NCBI RefSeq assembly: GCF_927904885.1
Contig: NZ_CAKMNW010000034.1
Coordinates: 1 to 45,529, forward strand
Length of the DNA: 45,529 nt
Source: Candidatus Nitrotoga sp. M5
Lineage (GTDB): Bacteria; Pseudomonadota; Gammaproteobacteria; Burkholderiales; Gallionellaceae
Direction: 5' to 3'
Shown piece after piece: positions 21,307 to 29,137 of this stretch (positions within the stretch are counted from its first letter, which is position 1; every line of letters begins with the position of its first letter). The notes below the pieces were generated by a model. That model ran no database searches, had not been told where the DNA came from, and was given only the letters and a program-made list of their open reading frames with translations. The translations under genes were made by a program, and so were the position numbers.

Positions 21307-22107
21307 ATGTCACGCATTCAGACCACTTTTGAAAACCTTAAGCAGCGCGGCTGCAAGGCGCTGATTCCCTTTATTACGGCAGGCGATCCCAATCCGCAAG
21401 TGACTGTTTCGCTAATGCATGCACTAGCAGAAGTAGGAGCAGACATCATTGAAATCGGTGTGCCTTTTTCTGATCCTATGGCGGATGGGCCGACTATACA
21501 GCGCTCTTCGGAGCGAGCACTCAAGCATGGCATAGCATTGCATGACGTACTCGATATGGTGGGAAAATTTCGTACCACGGACGAAAAAACACCCGTAGTG
21601 CTTATGGGCTATGGCAATCCTATCGAGGCAATGGGCTGGGAACGCTTCGCCGCTCGCTGCGCTCAAGTGGGAGTGGACGGCGTGCTAACGGTGGATTTCC
21701 CACCGGAAGAAAGTCACGAGGCATTCGGTCACCTGCATCGCTATGGCGTGGATCCAATCTTTTTGCTTGCCCCCACCACATCAAATGCGCGTATCGAGCA
21801 GGTGGCCAAGCTGGCGCGTGGTTACGTATATTATGTGTCGCTTAAGGGTGTAACTGGGGCAGGGCATTTGGACTTGTCAGCTATAGCACAGAAAATTCCT
21901 CACATTCGGCAGCATATCGGCCTACCTATAGGCGTAGGCTTTGGGATCCGTGATGCAGAAACTGCTCGAGCAGTCTCAAAGCTGTGCGATGGCGTGGTGG
22001 TAGGCAGCCGTATCGTGCAAGAAATTGAGGAATCGAGCGAAGAGTCGGTGATCTCTAATGTCGCAGGGCTGGTTAAAGAATTGCGTTTGGCAATCAATCA
22101 GGCCTAA
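21307..22107 (+). CDS. trpA: Tryptophan synthase alpha chain
   Basis: Cleaves indole-glycerol phosphate to indole and glyceraldehyde 3-phosphate. The 266-residue TIM barrel carries catalytic Glu49 and Asp60 in the [20 protein letters not shown] segment and a phosphate-binding GVGFGI loop. It starts 30 nt after trpB. Confidence 0.96.
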   Translation: MSRIQTTFENLKQRGCKALIPFITAGDPNPQVTVSLMHALAEVGADIIEIGVPFSDPMADGPTIQRSSERALKHGIALHDVLDMVGKFRTTDEKTPVVLMGYGNPIEAMGWERFAARCAQVGVDGVLTVDFPPEESHEAFGHLHRYGVDPIFLLAPTTSNARIEQVAKLARGYVYYVSLKGVTGAGHLDLSAIAQKIPHIRQHIGLPIGVGFGIRDAETARAVSKLCDGVVVGSRIVQEIEESSEESVISNVAGLVKELRLAINQA

Positions 22108-22159
22108 TCGCCTATTAGGGTACCTCCTGACACTTAACGTTTTTAGAGCCATTGTGAGA

Positions 22160-22420
22160 ATGTTTCAAGCAGACAGACGGAAATCTGCTTGCAAAAAGAT
22201 TCCAGACTTAACATATGATTTGCTTCGAGTATGTAATATCGCGTGCGCTCTTGCGGGCCTTCAGAACATCAGGCTTTACTCTGTCGAGTGTTTGAGTAAC
22301 TCATACTTTCTCCACATTGAAGCTTATCCGACAAGTGGGGTTCGTAAAGTTGGGCACTTTGCCAAGCTCGCAAAGATTCTGCGCAATTGTCACGCAAAAA
22401 ATATAACATTAAGAATTTAA
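22160..22420 (+). CDS. Possible small protein between trpA and accD
   Basis: An 86-residue reading frame fills most of the 323-nt gap between trpA and accD. The frame extends back into trpA, but the first start outside that gene is the ATG at 22160 (a GTG lies 6 nt earlier). The product is basic and Cys-containing, with no signal peptide and no family I recognise. Its stop is 10 nt before the accD ATG. The ribosome-binding site is poor. It may be a non-coding leader that happens to stay open. Confidence 0.3.
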   Translation: MFQADRRKSACKKIPDLTYDLLRVCNIACALAGLQNIRLYSVECLSNSYFLHIEAYPTSGVRKVGHFAKLAKILRNCHAKNITLRI

Positions 22421-22430
22421 AGAGGATTGA

Positions 22431-23345
22431 ATGAGTTGGTTTCGAAAATTATTGCCCCCAAAAATAAAGCGTAGAGAGCAGGGGGGAGAGAATAAAAAGA
22501 ATGTACCAGAAGGACTGTGGCGCAAGTGTCCATCATGCCAAGGGGTGCTGTACTATTCTGACTTGGAGAAAAATAAAAGTGTTTGCCCCAAGTGTAACTA
22601 CCATCACCGTGTTACTGCGCGCACTCGTCTAAATTGGCTTATTGATACTGAAGGGCGTTTCGAGATTGGTGCAGAAGTACAGCCGCTGGATACCCTGAAA
22701 TTTAAAGACAGCAGAAAGTACAGCGAGCGTCTGACTGCGGCGCAACGTGATACGGGTGAGAGTGATGCGCTGGTGGTAATGCAGGGAAGTGTGCATGCTA
22801 TTCCTCTGGTGGTGGCAGTGTTCGAATTCAGCTTCATGGGTGGCTCCATGGGTTCGGTAGTGGGCGAACGTTTTGTGCGCGGCGTACAGCTTGCTACCGA
22901 ACAGAAAATGCCTTTCGTGTGTTTTGCCGCCAGTGGGGGGGCGCGTATGCAAGAAGGATTGTTATCATTGATGCAAATGGCAAAAACATGTGCCGCACTG
23001 ACTCAATTAAGCTCAGAAAAACTTCCATTCATTTCAGTGCTTACCGATCCAACCATGGGCGGTGTGTCCGCTAGTTTTGCTTTCATGGGCGATGTGGTAA
23101 TTGCCGAGCCAGGTGCAATGATCGGCTTTGCCGGTGCGCGAGTAATTCAGCAGACAGTGCGTGAAACGCTGCCGGAAGGCTTTCAACGCTCAGAATTTTT
23201 GATGGAGCATGGTGCTGTTGATATGATTGTGGATCGTCGCCAAATGCGTGACCAGCTCGCTGCGTTAATAACGCTGCTTAACAAAAGGCCGTCGGCTGTA
23301 GCACTAGATAGGGCAGGCTCTAGTCAAACTATTGCCATAGATTAG
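22431..23345 (+). CDS. accD: Acetyl-CoA carboxylase carboxyltransferase beta subunit
   Basis: Beta subunit of the carboxyltransferase that makes malonyl-CoA for fatty acid synthesis. The 304-residue protein has the N-terminal C4 zinc ribbon (Cys33, Cys36, Cys52, Cys55). The crotonase-fold core shows [12 protein letters not shown] and [13 protein letters not shown] precedes the ATG. It follows trpA as in many relatives, but the usual next gene, folC, is not present downstream. Confidence 0.95.
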   Translation: MSWFRKLLPPKIKRREQGGENKKNVPEGLWRKCPSCQGVLYYSDLEKNKSVCPKCNYHHRVTARTRLNWLIDTEGRFEIGAEVQPLDTLKFKDSRKYSERLTAAQRDTGESDALVVMQGSVHAIPLVVAVFEFSFMGGSMGSVVGERFVRGVQLATEQKMPFVCFAASGGARMQEGLLSLMQMAKTCAALTQLSSEKLPFISVLTDPTMGGVSASFAFMGDVVIAEPGAMIGFAGARVIQQTVRETLPEGFQRSEFLMEHGAVDMIVDRRQMRDQLAALITLLNKRPSAVALDRAGSSQTIAID

Positions 23346-23349
23346 TACA

Positions 23350-23453
23350 GGCCATCTCTAAAAATAAAAATATTGCGATCAGCCGCATTACGACTTGCAT
23401 GCTTGGCTCGTTTCATCGCAATATGGCATTGCCCTAAAAAATTAGAGGTTATA
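23350..23453. repeat. Possible diverged inverted-end element after accD
   Basis: The unit begins CCATCTCTAAAAATA and ends AAAAATTAGAGGTTAT, which are loosely inverted and resemble the ends of repeat family A. Inside, ATATTGCGAT and ATCGCAATAT form a perfect 10-bp inverted repeat around a loop of about 40 nt. Membership of family A is doubtful. A bidirectional hairpin at the end of the Trp-AccD cluster is the simpler reading. Confidence 0.35.
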
Positions 23454-23608
23454 TTTCTACCTTACGCCACGCTCAAATTGTTTCTCGTGCCTTGCCTGTC
23501 GAATTTCAACACTGATAATACTTACAAAATTTGCGAAACTTCACTACAGAATGTTTTTAATTCACGTAAACTCTTGTGGTTGAGTTATTGCCGTTTTGCA
23601 ACTGAACG

Positions 23609-24409
23609 TTATACAAAAGATTTGATCATCATTCCAACTGCCACAATTGCAGACAGAATGGCAAAACTTATTTGCAATTGGGGGCCTGCCAGCCAAGAAG
23701 ATATGAATTTTCCAACTATCATACCTGCAAGGGCCCCGGAACAAAACGGTATTGCAACCACCCAATTCAAGCTACCAGTGATAGAACTGAACAGGACGCC
23801 TGCTAATGACACCAATGCGATGACAGTTAATGAAGTGGCGATGACGGACTGAATGGCTAGATCCGAATAGCGTTGTAAAGCTGGAACAATCACAAAGCCA
23901 CCCCCCACACCCAATAAACCAGAGAATAAACCCGCTACACTTCCAGACATTGCCAATGCGCGCGCGCAGCGTGTGGTCCATACGAACTGGCCGCTATTTG
24001 CGTCTCGAACGCATGCGAGTATTGGGGTTTTACTGCCTTCATTATCGGTTGAATGACTCTTAGCCTGGCGGAATGTCCGATACGCAATAAAGAACAAAAT
24101 GAGGGAAAACAGAATACTTAGCCAACGGTTGTCGAGTCTGTGGGCAAGCCAAATACCTAAAGGCGACAGAATGATGCCGGTAACGGACATCAACATTGCT
24201 GCTCTATAGCGAACAATACCCGCTTTCAAACCGACTGCAGCTCCCAAAGCAGCAGCTAACCCAACGGCTAATAAACCAATCGGCCCTGCTTGGACAACAT
24301 TTAGCTGCAGGACGAATACGAGCAGTGGAACTGCCAATATCCCACCCCCGGCACCTGTCAGTGCCATTACTGTGCCAACTACCACGCCTAATCCCAGTTC
24401 AACTATCAT
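23609..24409 (-). CDS. TauE/SafE-family sulfite/sulfoacetate-type exporter
   Basis: A 266-residue integral membrane protein with about eight hydrophobic helices. It carries the family's glycine-rich GAGGGILAVPLLVF motif near residues 20-35 and the pseudo-repeat GLLGVGGGFVIVPAL around 165-180. TauE/SafE proteins are thought to move sulfite or other sulfur oxoanions. Its ATG overlaps the stop of the upstream YeeE/YedE-like gene (ATGA), so it is the last gene of the minus-strand sulfur operon. Confidence 0.85.
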   Translation of the reverse strand: MIVELGLGVVVGTVMALTGAGGGILAVPLLVFVLQLNVVQAGPIGLLAVGLAAALGAAVGLKAGIVRYRAAMLMSVTGIILSPLGIWLAHRLDNRWLSILFSLILFFIAYRTFRQAKSHSTDNEGSKTPILACVRDANSGQFVWTTRCARALAMSGSVAGLFSGLLGVGGGFVIVPALQRYSDLAIQSVIATSLTVIALVSLAGVLFSSITGSLNWVVAIPFCSGALAGMIVGKFISSWLAGPQLQISFAILSAIVAVGMMIKSFV

Positions 24410-24922
24410 TGTTGCCTTTTATTGAATCGCGCATCGTATATCAGAGTAGTCGTCGCCATTTGCATACGCGGTTCTGAGTAAATTTTGTTAGACTGCTTTG
24501 CGTTTGTGCGCGCTCGACGTCTATCCTGAATTTCTAAAATTGCCATACCGACAACCATGGTGACGATGAAAATCAGTGGATTGCTCCCACTGTAGGCAAG
24601 CGAAACCAACGCAGGGCCTGGGCAATATCCAGCAAAGCCCCAGCCAACTCCAAAAAACAGTCCGCCCAAAACTAATCGTCTGTCGATCTGGCGTGTACTT
24701 GGTAAGCGTATGACGTCACCCAGCAAAGCTTTCGGGTGAATCTTAGCAAAGTTAAATGCGATCGCCGCTATCAAAATAGCACCACCCATGATAAAGCCAA
24801 CGATGGATTCCAGGTGCCAGCAAGGTTCAAAATCCAATCACTTTGGCCGGGTTTGTCATGCCTGACAAAAGCAGACCCAACCCAAATATCAAACCTGTGG
24901 TGAAAGCCATTAATACTTGCAT
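24406..24922 (-). pseudogene. YeeE/YedE-like (DUF6691) membrane subunit, frameshifted
   Basis: Translation from the ATG at 24922 gives a normal start (MQVLMAFTTGLIFGLGLLLS) but stops after about 31 codons at TGA. The family continuation, GF-L-LAGTWNPSLAFIMGGA, is present but spread over three frames. It can be restored by adding one base in the A4 run at 24829-24832 and one in the A3 run at 24793-24795 (T runs on the coding strand). The rest then reads through IDRRLVLGGLFFGVGWGFAGYCPGPALVSL to 24406. Intact relatives are small paired YeeE/YedE subunits for sulfur compound uptake. The C-terminal tail of about 40 residues is also longer than usual. Homopolymer sequencing error is a real alternative. 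Confidence 0.75.
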
Positions 24923-24932
24923 CGTAATCCCC

Positions 24933-25364
24933 TTAACTCATCAGGTGGTGAGTGATAAAGACCGATACAAAACCGGCCACCATGAAGAGGGCAGTAGCCA
25001 ACATCGAACGCGGTGAACGCCGCGAGAGTCCGCACACGCCATGCCCACTAGTACAGCCTGAACCATAGCGGGTGCCAATTTCCACCAACAGGCCAGCAAT
25101 AATCAAAGACGCAGCGTCGGCATCAATCTTAACCGCAGGAAGAGGCGCGGCTACGCTAAACACGATAGGCGAAATAATGAGGCCTGCTACAAAAGCGGCC
25201 CGACACCCAATATCACTTTTTGCCGATCGTAGCAGCCCACCCAGAATACCACTGATAACCGCAATCCGGCAGTTGATCAAAAGGAACATCGCTGTAGCCA
25301 AACCGATTAGTATGCCGCCAGCTAAAGTTGACCAAGGGGTAAAATTTGCCCAGTAGATCGTCAT
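24933..25364 (-). CDS. YeeE/YedE-family sulfur transport membrane protein
   Basis: A 143-residue membrane protein with four hydrophobic helices. It has the family signature [21 protein letters not shown]; the conserved cysteine and glycine pattern GCTSGHG is thought to line the thiosulfate or sulfur path. It is normally paired with the DUF6691 subunit that follows 10 nt downstream (here broken). AAAGGAGG lies just before the ATG, inside the preceding 29-residue ORF. The co-localised TauE and persulfide dioxygenase support a role in sulfane-sulfur handling. Confidence 0.85.
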   Translation of the reverse strand: MTIYWANFTPWSTLAGGILIGLATAMFLLINCRIAVISGILGGLLRSAKSDIGCRAAFVAGLIISPIVFSVAAPLPAVKIDADAASLIIAGLLVEIGTRYGSGCTSGHGVCGLSRRSPRSMLATALFMVAGFVSVFITHHLMS

Positions 25365-25450
25365 TTTTCCCCTCCTTTACCCAGTTTACAGAATTGTTCG
25401 AACGAAACAGCCATGACGGCCGTCCCAAATTTTTTAGTTGTAACACCCAT
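25361..25450 (-). CDS. Possible 29-residue leader ORF of the sulfur operon
   Basis: A short frame starting ATG at 25450 behind GGGAGATAGG and ending in a TGA that overlaps the YeeE/YedE ATG (ATGA). The product begins MGVTTKKFGTAVMAVSFEQF and holds one cysteine. The overlap and ribosome-binding site favour translation, possibly to couple or regulate the next gene. It could also be the residue of a regulator gene. I recognise no family. Confidence 0.35.
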   Translation of the reverse strand: MGVTTKKFGTAVMAVSFEQFCKLGKGGEK

Positions 25451-25485
25451 CAACCTATCTCCCTCAATAAGAATATTTTAGTTGG

Positions 25486-25504
25486 ATAATATTAAAAATA
25501 TTAT
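25486..25504. promoter_or_regulatory. AT-rich perfect palindrome, candidate operator of the sulfur locus
   Basis: ATAATATT-AAA-AATATTAT lies 36 nt upstream of the leader ORF, in the divergent region between the YeeE/TauE operon and the persulfide dioxygenase gene. Perfect AT-rich dyads like this are typical of ArsR/SmtB-type repressors such as the BigR/SqrR sulfide sensors. That link is inference; no regulator gene is in the window. Confidence 0.45.
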
Positions 25505-25582
25505 GCTGATGAGCTACTTGTCTTTGCCAGCTGTTAGTCAGCATAATGCTAGTTATGAAGTTCTTATCGATAGGAGGCTACG

Positions 25583-25690
25583 GTGGCTTTAGCCTGCAAT
25601 GCAGGTGGTGTAGACGAGGCGATCCGTATCGATATCGGAATTGCGTTGACTGCTTTTGATTTACTAGCGAAGATGGATACAATCATGTAA
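25583..25690 (+). CDS. Possible short ORF with a strong ribosome-binding site
   Basis: A 35-residue frame from GTG at 25583 follows AGGAGG closely. An open frame on the opposite strand (25564-25785, TTG start, 73 residues) covers the same bases. Neither product resembles a family I know. I keep the plus-strand version only because of its ribosome-binding site. Confidence 0.2.
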   Translation: MALACNAGGVDEAIRIDIGIALTAFDLLAKMDTIM

Positions 25691-25812
25691 ATGAGCCGCT
25701 GATTCTGCAGCAATATTGGAATACTGTATTCGTTGGACTCTGCCCTCTCAACAGCCTGTTGAAGATCAATAGCTGCAAGCAGCAATCTTGATTATTTTTT
25801 AAATTTTTAATG

Positions 25813-25878
25813 ACGTGCCGTATGCATCGGTCCAAAATTGCAGTTCATACCAGAACAAGTCGCATACTCACGGCACGT
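25813..25878 (+). promoter_or_regulatory. Inverted repeat in the upstream region of the persulfide dioxygenase gene
   Basis: ACGTGCCGT (25813-25821) and ACGGCACGT (25870-25878) are perfect inverted copies. The pairing extends through ATGC/GCAT after a small bulge, and the second arm ends 34 nt before the ATG at 25913. It may be an RNA stem-loop in the leader or two half-sites for a regulator. The 25691-25812 stretch between shows nothing else. Confidence 0.45.
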
Positions 25879-25912
25879 TTGTTTACGAAACATTTAAGTT
25901 AAAGGCACCGCC

Positions 25913-26662
25913 ATGATCTTCCGTCAGCTGTTTGAGCCGTTATCAAGTACCTATACCTATTTGCTTGGCTGTGAAGAAACTGGGCAAGCTGTACTTATTG
26001 ATCCAGTGATTGCTTCTGTCGACCGTGATCTTGCCGAAGTTAGTCGGCTTGGATTGACGCTGGCCTATAGTCTGGATACCCATATCCATGCAGATCACAT
26101 CACCGCAGCTCTCGAATTAAAATCAAAAGTAGGATGCAAGATAGCAATGCCTGCTATTGATCAATTGCCTTGCGTAGATGTGGAAATTGAAGAAGGAACG
26201 CCGTTTAACGTGGGCAATATCCAATTGCAGCCGATACATACCCCTGGGCACACTGCCGGACACTTTGCCTATCTTTCAGGCGACCGAATATTCACAGGTG
26301 ATTCACTGCTAATTGATGGATGTGGCCGCACCGATTTTCAGAATGGCGACGCGGATGCGCTATTCAAGAGTGTCACAGCAAAGCTGTTTTCATTGCCGGA
26401 TGAGTTTCTTGTTTATCCTGGCCATGATTACAACGGCAGGCATGTTTCTTCTATTGCGCAGGAAAAAAAACGAAATCCTCGCCTGGGCGGAGAGATCACA
26501 CTGGCACAATTCAAAGATATTATGGCGAACCTCAATTTGCCCTATCCTAAGTTCATTGATTTTGCAGTGCCGGGAAATAAACTGTGCGGCGTCTGCCCAG
26601 ATCATTTGCCTGAAAATCTTGAGAAATATTGCGGTCAGATGACCGATAGTCTGCAAGGATAA
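25913..26662 (+). CDS. ETHE1-like persulfide dioxygenase (metallo-beta-lactamase fold)
   Basis: Probably oxidises glutathione persulfide to sulfite with a mononuclear iron. The 249-residue protein has the metal motif THIHADH (His57, His59, Asp61, His62), HTPGHTAGH with His113, and GDSLLIDGCGRTDFQ. YPGHDYNGR then gives the last ligand histidine. GCGRTDFQ and the HxHADHIT form separate ETHE1-like sulfur dioxygenases from glyoxalase II. It is divergent from the YeeE/YedE-TauE operon, which could move the sulfur substrate or the sulfite product. Confidence 0.88.
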   Translation: MIFRQLFEPLSSTYTYLLGCEETGQAVLIDPVIASVDRDLAEVSRLGLTLAYSLDTHIHADHITAALELKSKVGCKIAMPAIDQLPCVDVEIEEGTPFNVGNIQLQPIHTPGHTAGHFAYLSGDRIFTGDSLLIDGCGRTDFQNGDADALFKSVTAKLFSLPDEFLVYPGHDYNGRHVSSIAQEKKRNPRLGGEITLAQFKDIMANLNLPYPKFIDFAVPGNKLCGVCPDHLPENLEKYCGQMTDSLQG

Positions 26663-26789
26663 TGACGCCGAATTAAAATGATGAGAGTGGTGAGATATTG
26701 GGCTTTATTTTATTCAACCTCAGATTGATGTTCCCAATATCGCTGCTACCAGAAGCCGTGCTTACGCTCATGTGGATTTATATAAGTAT

Positions 26790-26816
26790 TTGACTTAAAA
26801 AGTAATGTATTATAAG
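26790..26816 (+). promoter_or_regulatory. Candidate sigma70-type promoter of the dienelactone-hydrolase gene
   Basis: TTGACT (26790-26795) and TATAAG (26811-26816) are 15 nt apart, a short but usable spacing, about 42 nt before the ATG at 26858. AAGGAT lies at 26845-26850 as ribosome-binding site. Confidence 0.45.
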
Positions 26817-26857
26817 TTGACCATTGTTAATCACACGTTTAATAAGGATAAATTACC

Positions 26858-27544
26858 ATGGATTCCATGATCAGTTATACCCGCCCGGACGGGAAAACCG
26901 TACAAGGCTATCTCGCCAAGGCCGAACAGCAGATTGGTTCTCTCGTGGTACTTCAAGAATGGTGGGGCTTGAACGATCAGATTCGGGGTGTTGCTGATCG
27001 AGCTGCCAAGGCAGGTTTTACTGTCCTTGTGCCAGATCTTTATCGTGGCAAATTCACAGTGGAAGCAGAGGAGGCACACCATCTAATGACTAGCCTCGAT
27101 TTTGCTGACACCGCCTCGCAAGATGTGCGCGGCGCTGTACAATTTCTCGCCAAACTCGGTGGCAAAGTGGGTGTTACTGGCTTTTGCATGGGTGGCGCAC
27201 TGACGATTCTTTCCCTCACAACGGTAGCAGAAGTGGCAGCTGGAGTAGTTTGGTATGGCCTGCCACCACTTGAAGATGTGGACGCCAGCAAGATTAAGGT
27301 GCCGATGATGGCGCACTGGGCCACGCAGGATCAGTTATTTCCAATAGCCAGTGTGGATACTTTGGAAGATAAACTGCACTGCGCGAAAGTGCGTTTGGAG
27401 TCACACCGATATCTTGCCCATCACGCATTCGCTAACGAAACCGCACAGGGATCAGGACGTAATCCGGCAATGCAATACGATGCAGCTTGGGCGCAAATGG
27501 CCTGGGATCGAACTATGCGCTTTTTTGGAACGCATTTGGCCTGA
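26858..27544 (+). CDS. Dienelactone-hydrolase family protein
   Basis: A 228-residue alpha/beta hydrolase. The nucleophile elbow GFCMGG contains Cys110, the cysteine typical of dienelactone hydrolases. The aspartate in ATQDQLFP and the histidine in HAFANET complete the expected triad. Relatives hydrolyse dienelactone in chlorocatechol breakdown, but many genomic copies have other, unknown ester substrates. No catechol-pathway gene is nearby, so the substrate is open. No signal peptide; cytosolic. Confidence 0.88.
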   Translation: MDSMISYTRPDGKTVQGYLAKAEQQIGSLVVLQEWWGLNDQIRGVADRAAKAGFTVLVPDLYRGKFTVEAEEAHHLMTSLDFADTASQDVRGAVQFLAKLGGKVGVTGFCMGGALTILSLTTVAEVAAGVVWYGLPPLEDVDASKIKVPMMAHWATQDQLFPIASVDTLEDKLHCAKVRLESHRYLAHHAFANETAQGSGRNPAMQYDAAWAQMAWDRTMRFFGTHLA

Positions 27545-27594
27545 GTTTCCCTTTTTGCAGTGTCAGATTTTTCTGAAAACTAACTCTGGCGTTG

Positions 27595-27623
27595 GCCCAA
27601 AAAAATCCAAGCGCTTCGCTGGG
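27595..27623 (-). terminator. Intrinsic terminator of the signalling operon
   Basis: On the minus strand, CCAGCG-AAG-CGCTTGG forms a compact stem and is followed at once by A and seven T. It starts about 8 nt after the stop of the response-regulator gene (27631). This is the clearest factor-independent terminator in the window. It also separates that operon from the convergent dienelactone-hydrolase gene. Confidence 0.78.
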
Positions 27624-27630
27624 CTAATAC

Positions 27631-28806
27631 TCACGCTTTCTTTAGCGTATGGTTAAGCTTTGCAAGCAGGGCGTCGCGCACGAAAGGTTTGACGATAATA
27701 TCGCATGCTCCGGCCTTTAGGCTTTCCATAATAACCGTTCTTTCGCTCTTGCCCGTCAACATGAGTATAGGAATATCAGCAAAGCGCTCAATTGATTTGA
27801 TTTTTTTCACAACTTCGATGCCATTCACGCCGGGCATTACGACATCCATCAAAATGAGTTCTGGGCGCGTCTTGCGCAGGACATTCAGAGCCTCGATACC
27901 ATTGGTGGCGAACTGCACTTGATAGTTTTCTTTTTTCAAGATTTCATTGAGGATGTTGTGTTGGAACTCGTCGTCATCAACCACAAGCAACATTGACGGG
28001 ATACTGGTCGCCATGGTGTTGAGCGCATTTATAGACTTCAGATGCGGTGCAGTCGCCTCACGTAACTCGCCAGCCCATTGTTTCAACGGTTTTACAGAAT
28101 TCATTAACGAATTACCTGGCACCTCGATAGCTTCGTGTTTTAGGTGCCCGACCTCCTTCTGAAAGCCATCAGCATTTTTAATTTCGAGTACGTTCGGTAG
28201 TTCATTTCTTGCGAGCCGTTGCGAAAAGTCATTGAAGGCTGCACTTGCCACCAAGTCTGCTTGCGCAACGGCTCGTCCGATCGACTCGACATATTCTTCG
28301 CCAAGAGTCAGCTGCTGATTTAATAGGTTTCCCAAAGTCGACAATCGCCGCGCTTCGGTGGCGAACTCTGCAGTAGTAGGCGAGTTAGCCTTACACATGC
28401 TCATTTCGCGCAGTGCCAGATACACCGCCATGGGTAGGCGTGGTGCATCTTTAGTCATCGGCCAGAACAGGACATAGTCGTCAAAAATGTCCTCGCGGCA
28501 CAGCTTGTAGGCACGCAGAATTTCTTCTTGGTTGCAAAGCACAATGGAACGGTGAGGGTGGAAATTAGCTGTATTGCCGTGTCGATAAAGTTTAAGGCAA
28601 TGGCGTTCCGATTTCCCCAATTCCTTGAACGCTAGCACCAGAACATCTGGCCGATGTTGGTCGAAGTCAGCTACCGCTTTGTCTGGATCGGGAGAGACAA
28701 AAACGTTGTCGAATTCGGAATCAAGAAGCCTTTTTACTAGTTTTGCATCACTTGTTATATCTGATGCGATAAGGATCTTTGCATCACTGGTGAATGATTT
28801 GTTCAT
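27631..28806 (-). CDS. Response regulator with a degenerate and an intact receiver domain
   Basis: A 391-residue protein. Residues of about 10-130 look like a receiver fold lacking the phospho-acceptor aspartate (VLVLAF at the expected site). The middle is helical (about 140-265). A C-terminal receiver (about 272-391) is complete, with acidic pocket DDD around 277-279, acceptor Asp321 in LILMDVVMPG and Lys373 in IVKPF. No DNA-binding, cyclase or other output domain is present, so it probably acts by protein contact or as a phosphate sink. The ATG overlaps the stop of the 38-residue ORF (ATGA), which makes it the last gene of the PBP-kinase operon. Confidence 0.85.
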   Translation of the reverse strand: MNKSFTSDAKILIASDITSDAKLVKRLLDSEFDNVFVSPDPDKAVADFDQHRPDVLVLAFKELGKSERHCLKLYRHGNTANFHPHRSIVLCNQEEILRAYKLCREDIFDDYVLFWPMTKDAPRLPMAVYLALREMSMCKANSPTTAEFATEARRLSTLGNLLNQQLTLGEEYVESIGRAVAQADLVASAAFNDFSQRLARNELPNVLEIKNADGFQKEVGHLKHEAIEVPGNSLMNSVKPLKQWAGELREATAPHLKSINALNTMATSIPSMLLVVDDDEFQHNILNEILKKENYQVQFATNGIEALNVLRKTRPELILMDVVMPGVNGIEVVKKIKSIERFADIPILMLTGKSERTVIMESLKAGACDIIVKPFVRDALLAKLNHTLKKA

Positions 28807-28919
28807 GCAGCGCCCCCGTCTGTATAGTTGTGCGTAGGAACGGCCCAGTCTTCAGCATTTTCTACGTCTACGGCCACTGCTTCAATGACGAGCTGAACAG
28901 CAAGGTTGAGGCTATTCAT
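28803..28919 (-). CDS. 38-residue ORF bridging two regulator genes
   Basis: Starts at an ATG that overlaps the stop of the truncated receiver (ATGA) and ends at a TGA that overlaps the ATG of the response regulator (ATGA). The sequence (start MNSLNLAVQLVIEAVAVDVE) matches no family I know. It may be the 3' remnant of the receiver gene after an internal deletion. It may also be a true tiny gene kept for translational coupling. Confidence 0.35.
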   Translation of the reverse strand: MNSLNLAVQLVIEAVAVDVENAEDWAVPTHNYTDGGAA

Positions 28920-29137
28920 GTATATCGCTTGCCGCCTAACATCATGTTAGGCATGTTGATGTCAAGCAGTATGACATCCGGAAAACAGTCTGTCGTTTTG
29001 CAAGTTGCCAGCACAGCGGCACCTCGTTCGAGACAAGTCACGCGGCTATAGCTCAACTTGGTGAGTATGCGGCTGAGCAACTTGAGCATGAAGGGTTTGT
29101 CGTTCAATACTAAGTAGATTTTTATTAGTGTGTTCAA
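28916..29137 (-). pseudogene. Truncated receiver-domain gene
   Basis: A 73-residue fragment resembling the first half of a CheY-like receiver. It begins MNTLIKIYLVLNDKPFMLKL, where family members usually have a DDD pocket (here ND). It reaches the phospho-acceptor site DINMPNM, then breaks into MLGGKRYT and a stop. The TTG start overlaps the kinase stop and follows a strong AAGGAGG, so it was, or is, translated. At the break lies a perfect palindrome GCCTAACAT-C-ATGTTAGGC (28934-28952). A whole receiver needs about 120 residues, so this cannot fold normally. Confidence 0.7.

Noticed and set aside
24406..24837. Complete 143-residue protein starting at TTG 24837
   Set aside because: The first part of that frame is out-of-phase family sequence; the true start region lies at 24922 in another frame.
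25564..25785. Minus-strand 73-codon frame from a TTG between the two sulfur arms
   Set aside because: Plausible composition but no ribosome-binding site; a short frame with a better one lies on the other strand. Neither is firm.
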